This document shows, piece after piece, positions 32,019 through 42,894 of a stretch of DNA of 64,000 bases. Position 1 is the first letter of the stretch. The number at the start of each line of letters is the position of its first letter. The notes beneath the pieces are model-generated. The model was not told the origin of the DNA, did not search any database, and saw only the letters and a list, made by a program, of their open reading frames with translations. Source of the DNA: Dermanyssus gallinae (Eukaryota; Arthropoda; Arachnida; Mesostigmata; Dermanyssidae); contig QVRM01006598.1 in assembly GCA_003439945.1 (NCBI GenBank), positions 62,001 through 126,000 of the forward strand. The letters are read 5' to 3'. The position numbers were made by a program, and so were the translations under genes.

Positions 32019-32195
32019 TTGCTGGTGATCGAATTTTCTGTGAGCGATGCTTATTGAGAATGTCTGCTACACTATATCGCTGAGGGTCAGCGGCCAGCTG
32101 TCAATACTAGATATCTGAACATGTCCAGCGTGGGTGTACTAAAGACATGTTTTACGGCGATTGCATGCCCGTGTGTGATGGAAAAAAGTCAAAAC
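32019..32195 (+). repeat. Dispersed repeat shared with 56961-57001 and 57665-57790
   Basis: 32020-32061 (GATCGAATTTTCTGTGAGCG and flanks) matches 56961-57001 at most positions. 32078-32195 (CTGAGGGTCAGCGGCCAGC, then TAGATATCTGAACATGTCC) matches 57670-57790. At 57 kb about 650 bp of LINE sequence lies between the two halves; here they are almost adjacent. So this copy either lost that segment or never had it. Confidence 0.6.
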
Positions 32196-32740
32196 GGTTT
32201 TGCTCATATCACTCGACGCATATAGCCACTGATTACATATGTGTCTCTAAAACGAAAAGAAACAAATTAGAGGCCGTCTGCACTAAAGTATTCGCTCAGT
32301 CGAAAGGTTTTTTTATGCCGTTATTACGCGAAAAATAGAAAACATCGCCAATGGAGAGACTGTATTTACAAGTGAGCCGTTTAAAGAGAGACTATTTTTG
32401 CTTTGCAGTAAAGTACACAGGCTGTCACTGTCTGGTCTTATTTTTTTGTATAATTATTAATTAATTTACTAATCACCCTTGTTAGGTATATATGGTCTTA
32501 TTTATGTCTGGTTATATACCATAGTACGGCGGCATCAATCCCTACTAACCAAGTAGTGCTGCAGTTTAAAAGGCTACCACCGACCGATGTGCTCCTAGCT
32601 TTTAAGACGGAAACAATTGTTACATGTCCGGGAGTTTCAGTGTTGTGATACAAATGACTGAGGTTAGTTCATACTGGTGCTGACTGCCGTAATTCGTTTA
32701 AGTGTAAAAATGTAGACGATTAACTCGGAATTCCCTTGCG

Positions 32741-34475
32741 TTGTTCTCGATGTCCTATCCTTTCCAAGTGCGTAGGATCAAAAAACGCAATCGGTGGCGG
32801 CGTGTCGGCATCTATTCATGTACGCGTTCTACCGATAGAATATTGTATTCGCGCTCTATGTTTAGTCCGGATGTTAACTCTTCCAATCCAGATCTTGTAA
32901 GGAATGAACACCTTCGGCAGGGACATCTCCTCGTGCCTATATGGCAGTCCCTTTTTAACAGATGCCTCTCTGAGGGCGCTCTGTCAGTTAAGTGGTATGT
33001 ATACCTTCTTAAAGTAATTCCAAAAGGAAGAGGAGATCCTTCGGACCCTGCCGCGTGGCGGCCGATATCAAAAAGAAGCTGTGTCTACAAACTACTCTCA
33101 AGCATACTGACAAGACGTTTCGCGGATTTTCTGAAAACACTGGGGTTTCTTCCAGATGAGCAGCATGGCTTCAGGACCGGGCGTTCCACTATCTCAGCCT
33201 GCGAAGTACGTTTTGAGCAGATCACAATCTTATTAAACCGGAAAAAAACTCCCGTTGTTTGCGGTTTTTATTGATTTAATCTCTGCCTTCGACATCGCAC
33301 CCCGTGACATTGTCTTAAAGAAGTTGGGACAGGCTGGAGTTGGACCACGAATGCTCACTCTACTCTGCGCACTTCTGAGGGCTAACTAAATTATCCTCGA
33401 TAATGGTGTCTGCGAGCATAACACGTTTGATCAGACGACTGGCTATCCGCAAGGCGACAATCTCAGCCCATTGCTATTCATAACGTTACTCAGTGATCTG
33501 CCACGCATCATAAAAGAGCGGCACTCAACGGTCATGACCCTGCTCTACGCAGATAATCTGGTAATATTCAGCAGAATCCGTACGCAGGCTTTTCTTTGCA
33601 CACTTGATGAATATTTCTCGCAGAATGGCCTCATAGTAAACGTATCAAAAACCAAGGCTGTTAAGTTTCGGCGTGGCGGGCAACGAGCCCGCGCAGATAA
33701 ACTGCGACTTCACGGTGAACAAGTGCAGTTTGTAGAGACCTTTCGCTATCTTGGGGTAATTTTCTCATCTCGTGGTGCAACTTTTTCACAACATGTAACT
33801 GAGCGTTGTAGAAAAGCGCTTATCGCGGCAGCGGGTATCAGAAACCCAACACAGTTGTCCGTTGAGACGGCCATGACGTTATTCACGCTCAAAGTGGCAT
33901 CCGTAGCTGCTTACGGTATTCAAGTGACATGGAAACATCTTAGCACTTCGCAGTTATGGCAGTTGGATAGGATGAGGCTAGCTTTCTTGAAGCGAGTACT
34001 TGGCCTTCCGACAAATTCGCGCAACAGATTAGTATACATGCTCGCGGGTTCAATATCATTTATTAATGAACTCGTAGACCGCTTTAATTTGCCGCAGACA
34101 GTCGCCCTGGAAACGTTTCGGCATGAGTACTCTCAAAAAGTGTTTCTTATTCCCAAAGAGTTTTATCTATCACCAGCTATGACTAATTAGGCCTGGAAGG
34201 ACTCTTTCCAGCCATGTCGTCACCTCACTACTCGCTACAGTGTTCACTGATTTCATCATCTACTATGCCGGTCTGCTGGGTTTCATGAACCCAAGGAGGA
34301 CTGCAAATGCCGTCGTTGTGGCGGTCCATGTCCCCTATAGCACCTACCTGATTGTACGGAATCCGTGTAGTTTTCACAGCTTCAGTGAGAATGCTCATAA
34401 TTTATTTTTACCATGTTTGTTATATATATCATGTTCGTATTTACATACCCAAACAGGGTGCACTTTAAATAAATG
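32741..34475 (+). pseudogene. LINE with RT and C-terminal Cys/His motif, decayed
   Basis: Two frames cover most of an RT. 32741-33274: LVPIWQSLFNRCLSEGALS, VIPKGRGDPSDPAAWRPIS, KLLSSILTRRF and EQHGFRTGRSTISAC. A frameshift near 33260 follows; motif A is readable in the next frame as VFIDLISAFDIAPRD, and then an in-frame stop. 33471-34190: TGYPQGDNLSPLLFITLLSD just before it (motif B), motif C as LLYADNLVIFS (second Asp replaced by Asn), then NGLIVNVSKTKAVKFRRGG, FRYLGVIFSS and FLKRVLGLPTNSRNRLVYMLAG. Past the stop, about 34260-34340 encodes LCRSAGFHEPKEDCKCRRCGG, a decayed Cys/His domain like those at 5270-5452 and 55290-55420. The 3' end is near 34475 after AATAAATGAATGAAT. I associate this RT pattern with arachnid elements, from memory only. 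Confidence 0.75.
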
Positions 34476-34476
34476 A

Positions 34477-34985
34477 ATGAATATTTTAAACGACTTTTTG
34501 TTGAAACACCCCTTTTTACCTCGCATTTTGGTGGGAGATGCTAAAGTGAAGCTCCTATCTGTTCCGCCAGCCAATGACTATCTATCGTTTTTCTCCCTTA
34601 GGAAATTCCGCCTTATCGTGGATCGCATAACCCGCCCCCCGGGTTCGTGTTTAGATCACATTGTAGTTTACATCTGCGCAAAATTAGCCAATATCCAGCT
34701 TACGTCCCTTGGGAGCTCTCGACTTCTTGCTGTTCTCCGTTCATTATCCAGTCATCACATCTATTTCAGACAACTTGGGTCACGAGTAACGACTTTTATA
34801 CTTCGTGGAAGGCATAATAGAGAAGACACTGAACATTTCTGGATCATGTAAAGCTTCTTGATTGGCTAGTTATGATGCAGATAATGTAAATTCGGCATTC
34901 GAGGCTTTCAGGTACGCTTTGCTCCATAATATGATAAGTTCCTCTACCTTTTCGTATTTCCTGTTTCCAATTAGTATACTGTGGA
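34477..34985 (+). pseudogene. LINE endonuclease (EEP) fragment of a second family
   Basis: The frame 34477-34851 begins FLLKHPFLPRILVGDAKVKLL (cut here as ILVGD), continues NDYLSFFSLRKFRLIVDR and ends ITRPPGSCLDHIVV. ILVGDxNVxLL and PTRPxGSCLDHI are the third and last parts of the EEP endonuclease of L2/jockey-like LINEs. The Asn of GDxN is Lys here. Further on, in another frame, NVNSAFEAFRYALLHNM matches the linker helix between endonuclease and RT. It begins two bases after the 3' tail of the preceding LINE, so one element seems to have inserted next to or into the other. Confidence 0.55.
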
Positions 34986-37320
34986 AATATTATCGACATT
35001 AATATTTAGCCCAGAAACGACCTTAGAAGACCCGAAAGCGATAACGGACGAACTTTGCTACATGGTACATTTTTACCACGTTCGAGCACCTCATTTTGAA
35101 CAGCTTTATAGAAAATCTACCCTACTTAACGCAACATAGGATAAAAATGACAAATTATTTTCACCCACCACTGTTTCGATTCCCAAGGACCAGATTTACT
35201 CAGTCTCAAGGCGAACTGGAGTCAAGATGTCATGGGAGCGCCTGCAAAATTGAAGCTATCAGCACTGTCTTTAGCGGGACAGACTGACTCCCGCTCTGAC
35301 TAAAAACTACGACGTTTTTTTTGTCATTATTTAAAGATAAAGGAGAGCGTAATCTCGTAACTAACTAAAGGCCGATCTCAAAGCCACCTGCTTACAAGAC
35401 CTTCGATACATTGCCAAGAACTCTCGGATATATGAAGCACTCGATAGTCAGCGGCACAAGACGTTTTCACTATCTCCATATTCCATTAGAAGACTGTTTA
35501 TTTTTTCGAGTTCTACGTTTTAGCTTCTTGGCGCTGAGGACTCGAATCGGCGGCGTATAAAATTATCTGTAGTGGTTAACTGCAAAAGTTTGCCAAATCA
35601 GTTTTATTATTGGGGTTTAGGGTCCACTATGTAGGAACGACCTTTTCACAGAACATTGACGGGATAGGCGCCATCTCTGGTGTTCCAGTGTGAATATTGA
35701 GTGAACAATTGCATCAATATTGCCGCCGTCGGTTGGGCCTAAAAACGTTTCTCGTGGCCAAATTTGCGCCAATCGAAAAACGTTTTTCAATAAAATAAAG
35801 CGGGTTTCTTGTCTGCCGCGTTCGGCACGGAGCCGACTCGTGTAGTAGGCTGCAATCCAGCAGTGGAAACAATTATAATCAGGTCAAAGTCACCAGTCAC
35901 TGAGTCTGTTCAGCAATGTTTGCAGGAATAACAAGGCAAACTAGCCGAAGAGGTTTCTCATGCAAATGTACTCCTCATCAGAAACCTATCGTACGGAATG
36001 CCGTGTAGTCGACTTGTGTACGCAAGATACATTGTGCGCGGCTACCACCACCTGGTATATTTCACTCGTGGATTTCAGGCGGGGGACGAATGCCGCTGCC
36101 GCGGCGGTTCTACTCGCAGAACTAACCGGAGAGTCACAGGAGTAAAATTCGCCACGTTATACGTATCACGCGATGAACTACGAGACGCATCGACAATCTT
36201 TGTATTTTCGCGCCCAGTAAGATGGACGCCAAGGATCACCCGAGGAAAGTCTATAGTTGCATTCAATATATAGAAACATGTGTATGCCTTAAATATCTTG
36301 TGAATGCAAACCACTTGTGAATTAAATTAAATCCTTTTGTTTGGATATCTTGTAGACGCCGTTCTGCGAAAAAAACGTCTTACTACTTCACCGAACTCAT
36401 CGTTGTTCCGTAAAGCGGGTTGCTGTTCGCCGCAACATGCCCAAAAGGCAAGTTACATTCCCAACAATCGTCGAACACGCAAGATATCGACGTTCTTTTT
36501 TCCCAGACATAATAGACTTCAGAGCGGCAACTTGATTCCTCCTTTCATCCTGCAAGAGATGATGTTGTAAATCACCAGAATCGGTTGGCGGTCCGGCTTC
36601 GATAATATGACGACAATTTGCTTGATGATGAGTACATGCGAATACAGATTTTAGCATACAGCCTATGTACTCCCAAGGGCGGGATAAGGATAATGTGCTC
36701 ACTGAAATAATAATAATAATACTATGGCAGGGATAAGAGGAAAAAAGAGCACCCAGGGCGTATTAGGCAAGATAGTCGGAGGCATCTCTTAAAATACCCG
36801 GGCGAGGACATTTCTCCAATATCGGATGAGACAGAATTTTGAATAGCAAAACTATGATTTCACGGTACATTTTTAGGAAACCGCCGTAATGGGATATCAA
36901 GAGAGAAAAACTGTCTCTCTCCGCGGAAAGGAGTCTTTGTGGCTTGAAATGGATTGCCAACAACGATAAAGCTTATTAGTAATCTTGTACTCTTGTGCTC
37001 TAAAACAGAGAAACTGCTTTTTCTTCAAGCAACCGTGCTCAGTCAGTAGGGTACATGCTGACTCCCAGGGCTTTAGACCAAACACAAATTACCTTGTTCT
37101 AAATGGCCTGCGGAGCCGCTCACTTCTATAACAAACACCCTCTACACTTTTTGTTGGTTGTTAATTAGATGCTGAATACAATATCTAATTGAGTTGCTAT
37201 CATGCGTCAACGCTTACATGGCTGTCCCAGACAGCAGCTCACTTTATAAACGATTAAATGTTTAATGCATGTGCGTTGTGTAAGAAACACAATGTGGTAT
37301 AGCTGCTTTTACTCCTTCTA

Positions 37321-37321
<1 letters not shown>
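34986..37321. other. No supported gene
   Basis: Only short frames; no repeat or element end that I can support. Confidence 0.4.

Positions 37322-37353
<32 letters not shown>
37322..37353. repeat. (TA)n microsatellite
   Basis: Perfect TA run. Confidence 0.97.
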
Positions 37354-37354
<1 letters not shown>

Positions 37355-38405
37355 CGCAAAATAGGAAACGTAGCTAAGTATTTATTGGTGCATGTATAAA
37401 CATACATACATGTAACATGACAAGCGCTTTTATTATATCTAGCACGGTCGACGGTTTGGCGATATACAGGGTAGCTGGATATTAAATCTGATTGATTCGT
37501 TCATTGATTGGCATGGATATATAGCATAAATGTAACACGTATATACAGCAAAATTAAAACTAAACGTTTTAATCAATTTAAACAATAATGAATCAGAGTG
37601 GCTGAAAGATCGCCTGTGCTGTTTACCAAAAATCTTCATTTGCGTCTTAGGAACAAGCTTCAAAGATTCTCCGGCAGCTTTCAGTGCTTAGTTGGGCAAT
37701 GCTTCTAAATAGGGGCGCATTAAGTGTGTAAGTCTTGGCAAGACAAATAACCTGTATAGTGGCACACGCACGTCAGGCACCTAACAGCAAGGCAGCGAAC
37801 GAAGCTTGAACGTGATTGGTGGAGGACTTGACTTCGTTACGTAGTAAGTGAAGTAAAACTAGTGAGCTGAAAGCTCAGGCCGTTGGTTGCGATTGTTGTT
37901 GCAGCGTAACACTGTTTAACGCATAGTCAGTGTCTAGAGCGCCATTTTTCAGCCAACCGTGCTCTCAAGAAAAGACAGTTGCAGCAGAGCAGGCAAGGCG
38001 CAACCTCCTTGGAAGACGCTGGACGTCACAACGACAGAATCACTAAATCATCGCTATAATCGCTAATGACATTTTTAGTCACATTCTGAAGGTGGCACCG
38101 TTTGGAAATGAATTGCAATAGAAGTGTCATAGGGTAAGCACATATTTGAGTAGTTTTTCTGAGAAAAAGATTTTGGTCCATGTTACCAACGGCACCCTTT
38201 TAATCAAACTAAATGCAGCAGAATGTTTTGCAGAATGAGCTCGGCCCAATCCTGCGTCATGATAAGCAACGAAGATCAGATTGAGCGGTATGCGGTAAAC
38301 TCGTGCCAAACGGGATCAAGTAGTTGATTAACATAAGATTCGTCACAAGTATATTATTAAATGCACTGCATGGCGCGATGCCGTGGAGTATTCTGAAAAT
38401 AATAC
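37354..38405. other. No supported gene
   Basis: AT-rich with frames no longer than 75 codons. Confidence 0.45.
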
Positions 38406-38588
38406 TTAAAACATTTTCAGGCTGACTCTTGGCCAACATTTAACGTCCACGGATTCGGTTTCGCATTGCTTCGTAAAAAGAACCCCATAAATACAAATGT
38501 ACAACGATGGGAATCGAACCTGTGCACCTATGTGTCTCCAACGGTCGCAAGGCGCACCCGAATGCACCACGCCACCGCCGAGCTCGAC
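38406..38588 (-). mobile_element. tRNA-derived SINE, copy 1 of a two-copy family
   Basis: On the minus strand: a head starting GAGCTCGGCGGTGGCGTGG, a consensus B box GGTTCGATTCC (38510-38520), then a body with TTTGTATTTATGGGG, GAAGCAATGCGAAA, CCGTGGACGTTAAAT and GGCCAAGAGTCAGCCTGAAAA. The same order of blocks recurs at 63066-63258. The head is tRNA-like but not a complete cloverleaf. Conservation of the non-tRNA body between two distant copies shows a true SINE family rather than a tRNA pseudogene. A long TA tract begins 60 bp away on the head side. Confidence 0.75.
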
Positions 38589-38645
38589 ATTCAGAAAAAA
38601 ATACTTGTAACCCACCTGACGTGATATAAATAGTCCTCTATGTTT

Positions 38646-38647
<2 letters not shown>

Positions 38648-38735
<88 letters not shown>
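38648..38735. repeat. Long (TA)n microsatellite, 88 bp
   Basis: Perfect TA run, the second longest in the window. Confidence 0.97.
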
Positions 38736-38738
<3 letters not shown>

Positions 38739-41400
38739 TGAAACTACAGACGTGAAGCGCTAACTATGCATATTATTGTATGTGCGCCCACATAGCAAGC
38801 GACAACGTGGACGACTAACGGTCGGATCATAACAACTGGGCTGTTGTTAAGCGTCTAATCGAATTTTTCGAACTCGGGCAGAATTATTTCGTCATCCTTG
38901 ATTGAGTTAAAATCGAGTTGAGTCCTGTCGTTACGTTCTTCCGCTGAAGAAAGCCCAAATACGTTTAGTGTGAGCAAGTTATGACTTCGCTCGAAAGGTA
39001 AAACCAAAGTGATGGCATATTATGTATATTCTCTACCTACCAGCACTAAGTGGATCTAAATCTATTCATCCGTGAAGCGTAGTTTCTCTCGCAGTGCAGG
39101 TTTTACATGGAACGGAAGCAGAGCAAGAACTCTGCTACCTTGGCGTAGTAGCAAGCAGGCTACATCCAAACTGCTGCCGCCAACTTGGGCATTTTATTAG
39201 AGCTGAAGAAGCCCGATCTTTCTGTTTGCGGCGAACGAAGTGCGGTGCTGCATATGCCGAGTTTATCCGGTAAATCTCGCCACGACGAATCGTTCGTCGT
39301 CTCAGAAACACAGCAGTGTTAATGCCGCGTTGGGCTCCACCCACCCCGAAGCCACACACACGGCGGTGTCAGTCGATGCCAAGGCTGACTCGAGATCCGA
39401 ACTCTGCACTCTGCACGTCTTCTACTCCTCCCAGTGTAGCTAGGAGGACGTCATCTTCCACGTACTCTGGATGCTCAGCGAGTAGTTTCGTCACTCGTGC
39501 CTTTCATAAGACTTGTGAAAAGGCTCTTCAATTGCAGTTAGTTGCAGTTGGCCCCACAATAGAGAAACGGCACAGCCACTGTGGCAACAGACGCTGTTAT
39601 ACCGATGAACGTGAGGTTTTTTGGATCCCCCAAAACAAAAGGTCTATTTTGTTTTAGCGCAGTATCGTGCAAAATCTTGGAACGAATGGTAGTAGACGAG
39701 ATTCGGAAAAATAACGCAAGACAAGAGCTGATGAGAACGAAAAGCTAATGTGCGTATAGAGAAAGAGAGTACAACATACTGCCTAGTAACATAACTTCTC
39801 AATAATATTTTTGTAAGTCACGTTTAAACATTTGTGCTGATATTTTATACTATGATTATTAAAGTTTCTTGGAAACGGTAACACATATGGGTGTTAGGTA
39901 TGACGTCTATCAAGAGCGGGAGATCGTGTTTATCTAGTTGAACGAAGGTCTAGTTGAACGATAGCAAATCGCTTAGTAAGTCAGCAAATAAAACAACTAA
40001 CATCAAATGATTAAGTTAAATGTTTAAAAACGAGGCTTGATACCGGAGTCGATTTCAGAAAAGAGTTTGTACTAAAATTAAAATGTAGTCTGCTCACAGC
40101 GTATAATAAATCTGTATCCGTAGCGTGTAGCTTATGCCATATGTATGTATTTCTAACTTTTTTTATTGAAAATTACAATAACTCTAATTTTATAATTTTT
40201 TGGACGCAGTGGTGAAAAACCTTGAGAGCAATCTGTAGGGATTGGCTGTGCGACGACAGGCAAACACATTAATATTTAGCTTGCTTTCAGCGTGCATCCC
40301 TGCAGACGAGCAGAAACAGGCGCAGCGATCGGTTCGTCTCTATGCCTACCGCCACACATGCCGCCAACCCGGCCACGCTAAGCACGCCCTTTTGGCTGAG
40401 TTGCATACGTAGCTAACAATCATTAAAAAATAAAAAAAAATTAAACGGATAAGATAAGGCCGCACAACAAACTCGTGAATAGAAGATAACCATCATAGTT
40501 TGGTGACTGGTGCTTACTCCGTTCGACGTCTACGAGACAAGGAGGCAGCGCTTCAGCTCAACTCAAGAATGGTGATGATAAACGGATGAAATTAACGACA
40601 GAGCGTACGGCAACGCTGACAGCTGGGGAGGGAAGCCGCAGATACACAGATTAGAGCAAAGACAGGACTTTTTCGGCGTGCCCAGACTCCGTGGCGTCGC
40701 AGATGACACGTTCTACCCTGTTCTGCTGCTACTGCTGCGGCAGGCAAGTCGATCGAGTCACGTATGCAGCGACAGCAGCGTTTAGCAGTCTTTGATGGTT
40801 GCCACTAGGCGTGATATTGCTCTCGATATTCGAATCTGCTCTTCACGGCTGCGGTGGCCGTATTATATCACCAGCATCACCATTAACATCACCACCCGTC
40901 ACGGCGGACATCGTTGCTATCATCGAAGTTCCAAACACAAGCTCCAACGTCCCACAAAGAGCGGCGCTGTACTCTCACTCTTAAGTGCCCACACACACAC
41001 ACACTCTCCGGCCGCCCTATAAATTCCGCCCTAGACATGTTCTTCCCTGCGTTCCTCTCTGCGAGCCGGTATCCAGCAGCTCTTGCCCAGCCACCTCGCG
41101 TATCCGCCTTCAGTAAATTACAGCGCCTCGATACGCACAGACGCCGACGAACACTGTTGTTGACAAGTTTAGTGTCGACAGCTCAAAGATCCTCGCAAAG
41201 AAGCAGCACGCACGCGCTTACGACAAGCTCGTTCATGCCCGTCCCAGACCTGGTACGCAGTAACGCTTGGTGGCTGTATACACGGCGCGCCTTCCCTGGA
41301 ACAAATGAGGGATCAAGTTGTGTATACCTCTCTCTCGCGTTATACGGCCGTGTATAACGCAGAGAGCATTTCGACCTGACCTACACTTAAGAATACAGAA
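38736..41400. other. No supported gene
   Basis: A (CA)n run lies at 40990-41003. A 147-codon frame (40914-41357) is Ser/Arg/Thr-rich with no motif and overlaps other open frames. I cannot support a gene. Confidence 0.4.
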
Positions 41401-41830
41401 CGTATGTTTGTTGCTGTGAACATAAGTTATTTCCCTGAAGTGAAGGTAAGCCCAGTAATTGTTTGTTGGCGTTTTCTATATATATATATGTTCGTACTTT
41501 GCCAACAGTCGTTTTATCTTCGACATCTAGCGTGCTACGAAAAAATGTCTATGTGCAATAGTGTTAATTCAATAAGTGAACATAAATGTACACCCTTACT
41601 TGACAGTTTAATTAAATAAAGTACCCTAAGTTTACCAAAATACGCCGAACTTGGCATGTTTCAAAATCTGTTCGTTAAACTTTAACTTACCGTTTTTGCT
41701 AACGATTGAACAAGGGACGCGCATTGTAATAAAATTACATTAGCTTTTACAGTGATAATTGTGATTTGTCTTAAAACTAAGAAACTAAGAACTACTTGAC
41801 AGTTACTTGTCTAGTGATTTCACCAGAAAA

Positions 41831-42894
41831 ATGGGCCCGAGACGACAGAAGCGAGCTCTATCACAAGACGACATCATCAGTTCTTCGAAGAGGGCTACTC
41901 ATGAGCCCAGAAAGTGTCCGAACTGTGATCTTCGTGTTGGCACAAGAAACACAATTCGCTGCACTCAGTGTGAGCTTCAAGTCCATATCCAGTGCACCCA
42001 AATTACCACTCACGATGTCGTTAATTGTACTGATAGCTTTGCCGAGTTTAGGTGTCACAACTGTAAGCCGCGCGCCGATGACGATGCAGACAGTGTTGAC
42101 AGCATGTCCCTTGGCGACGGTGACGCACATGGAAGTGCAGTGGACGACAAATTGCTCATGCGCACACTTGTGAAAGAAGTACGTGCACTACGCACGTTGG
42201 TCGAATCGTACCAGTGCACAAACAACAAGCTCGAGAAAGAGCTGTTGCATTTAACATCTGTTGTCTCTGACCTGTCAAACAACCGTGGAAGACATGCCAA
42301 GCGAGACAGCTCAAGCCGATCCCAAACTCCGAGGGCACGCTCTAACTCCAAGGTTTCATTTACAAATAAAAAGAGCGTGAAGTACAAAGCTATCCCCGGA
42401 AAACCAATGCCCAATCAAACAAGAACTTTGGAAACTATCGAGCCGCGGGTAATGAGCGTAGTGGTCGTAGAGACACGCGCCGCATACTCAACGTCGGCAG
42501 TGCATCTCAAGACTCCGCTGCGCTTGCAGATTCGGAACTGAGAAGTCAGCAGTCCCAGGCATCGCGCCCCCATAGCTCACAATCCAAATCAGATTCACTC
42601 TTGCCCGTAGCAAGGGCCGACATACGGACCAGTATGGTGTTCGTCTCGAAGCTTGACTCTAATGTTTCAGCATCTAGAGTACACGGGCATCTTAAGAAGA
42701 ATGGAGTAACGGCTCTTAGAGTACGTAAGATCAAACCTAAGTTTGCCTCTTACTCATCGTTTATTGTTGACGTGTCCGAGGTAGACGCCTCAAATATGTT
42801 TAGAGAGACTTTATGGTACACGGGAACACTCGTAATGGACTACCGTGACAAGGGCAATGTCAATGTCATAGAAACGTTTCCCACTGAAGCCTGA
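41831..42894 (+). pseudogene. CR1-type ORF1 (zinc-finger, gag-like) with one frameshift
   Basis: The first ATG is at 41831 (MGPRRQKRALSQDD). A Cys/His cluster follows: CPNCDLRVGTRNTIRCTQC, then VHIQCTQI and FRCHNC, a PHD-finger-like C4HC3 arrangement known from CR1 and related ORF1 proteins. Next come an acidic segment, a leucine-spaced region (LVKEVRALRTLVES, LEKELLHLTSVVSDL) that could form a coiled coil, and a basic Ser/Arg-rich part. A -1 shift near 42405-42420 moves the frame; downstream (FGNYRAAGNERSGRRDTRR, then SMVFVSKLDSNVSASRVHG) it stays open to TGA 42892-42894. The final segment resembles an RNA-binding-like domain, but I am unsure. The protein would coat the element RNA. Confidence 0.7.

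Noticed and set aside
40914..41357. 147-codon plus-strand frame
   Set aside because: Low-complexity Ser/Thr/Arg content, crosses a CA repeat, no domain and no supporting signals.
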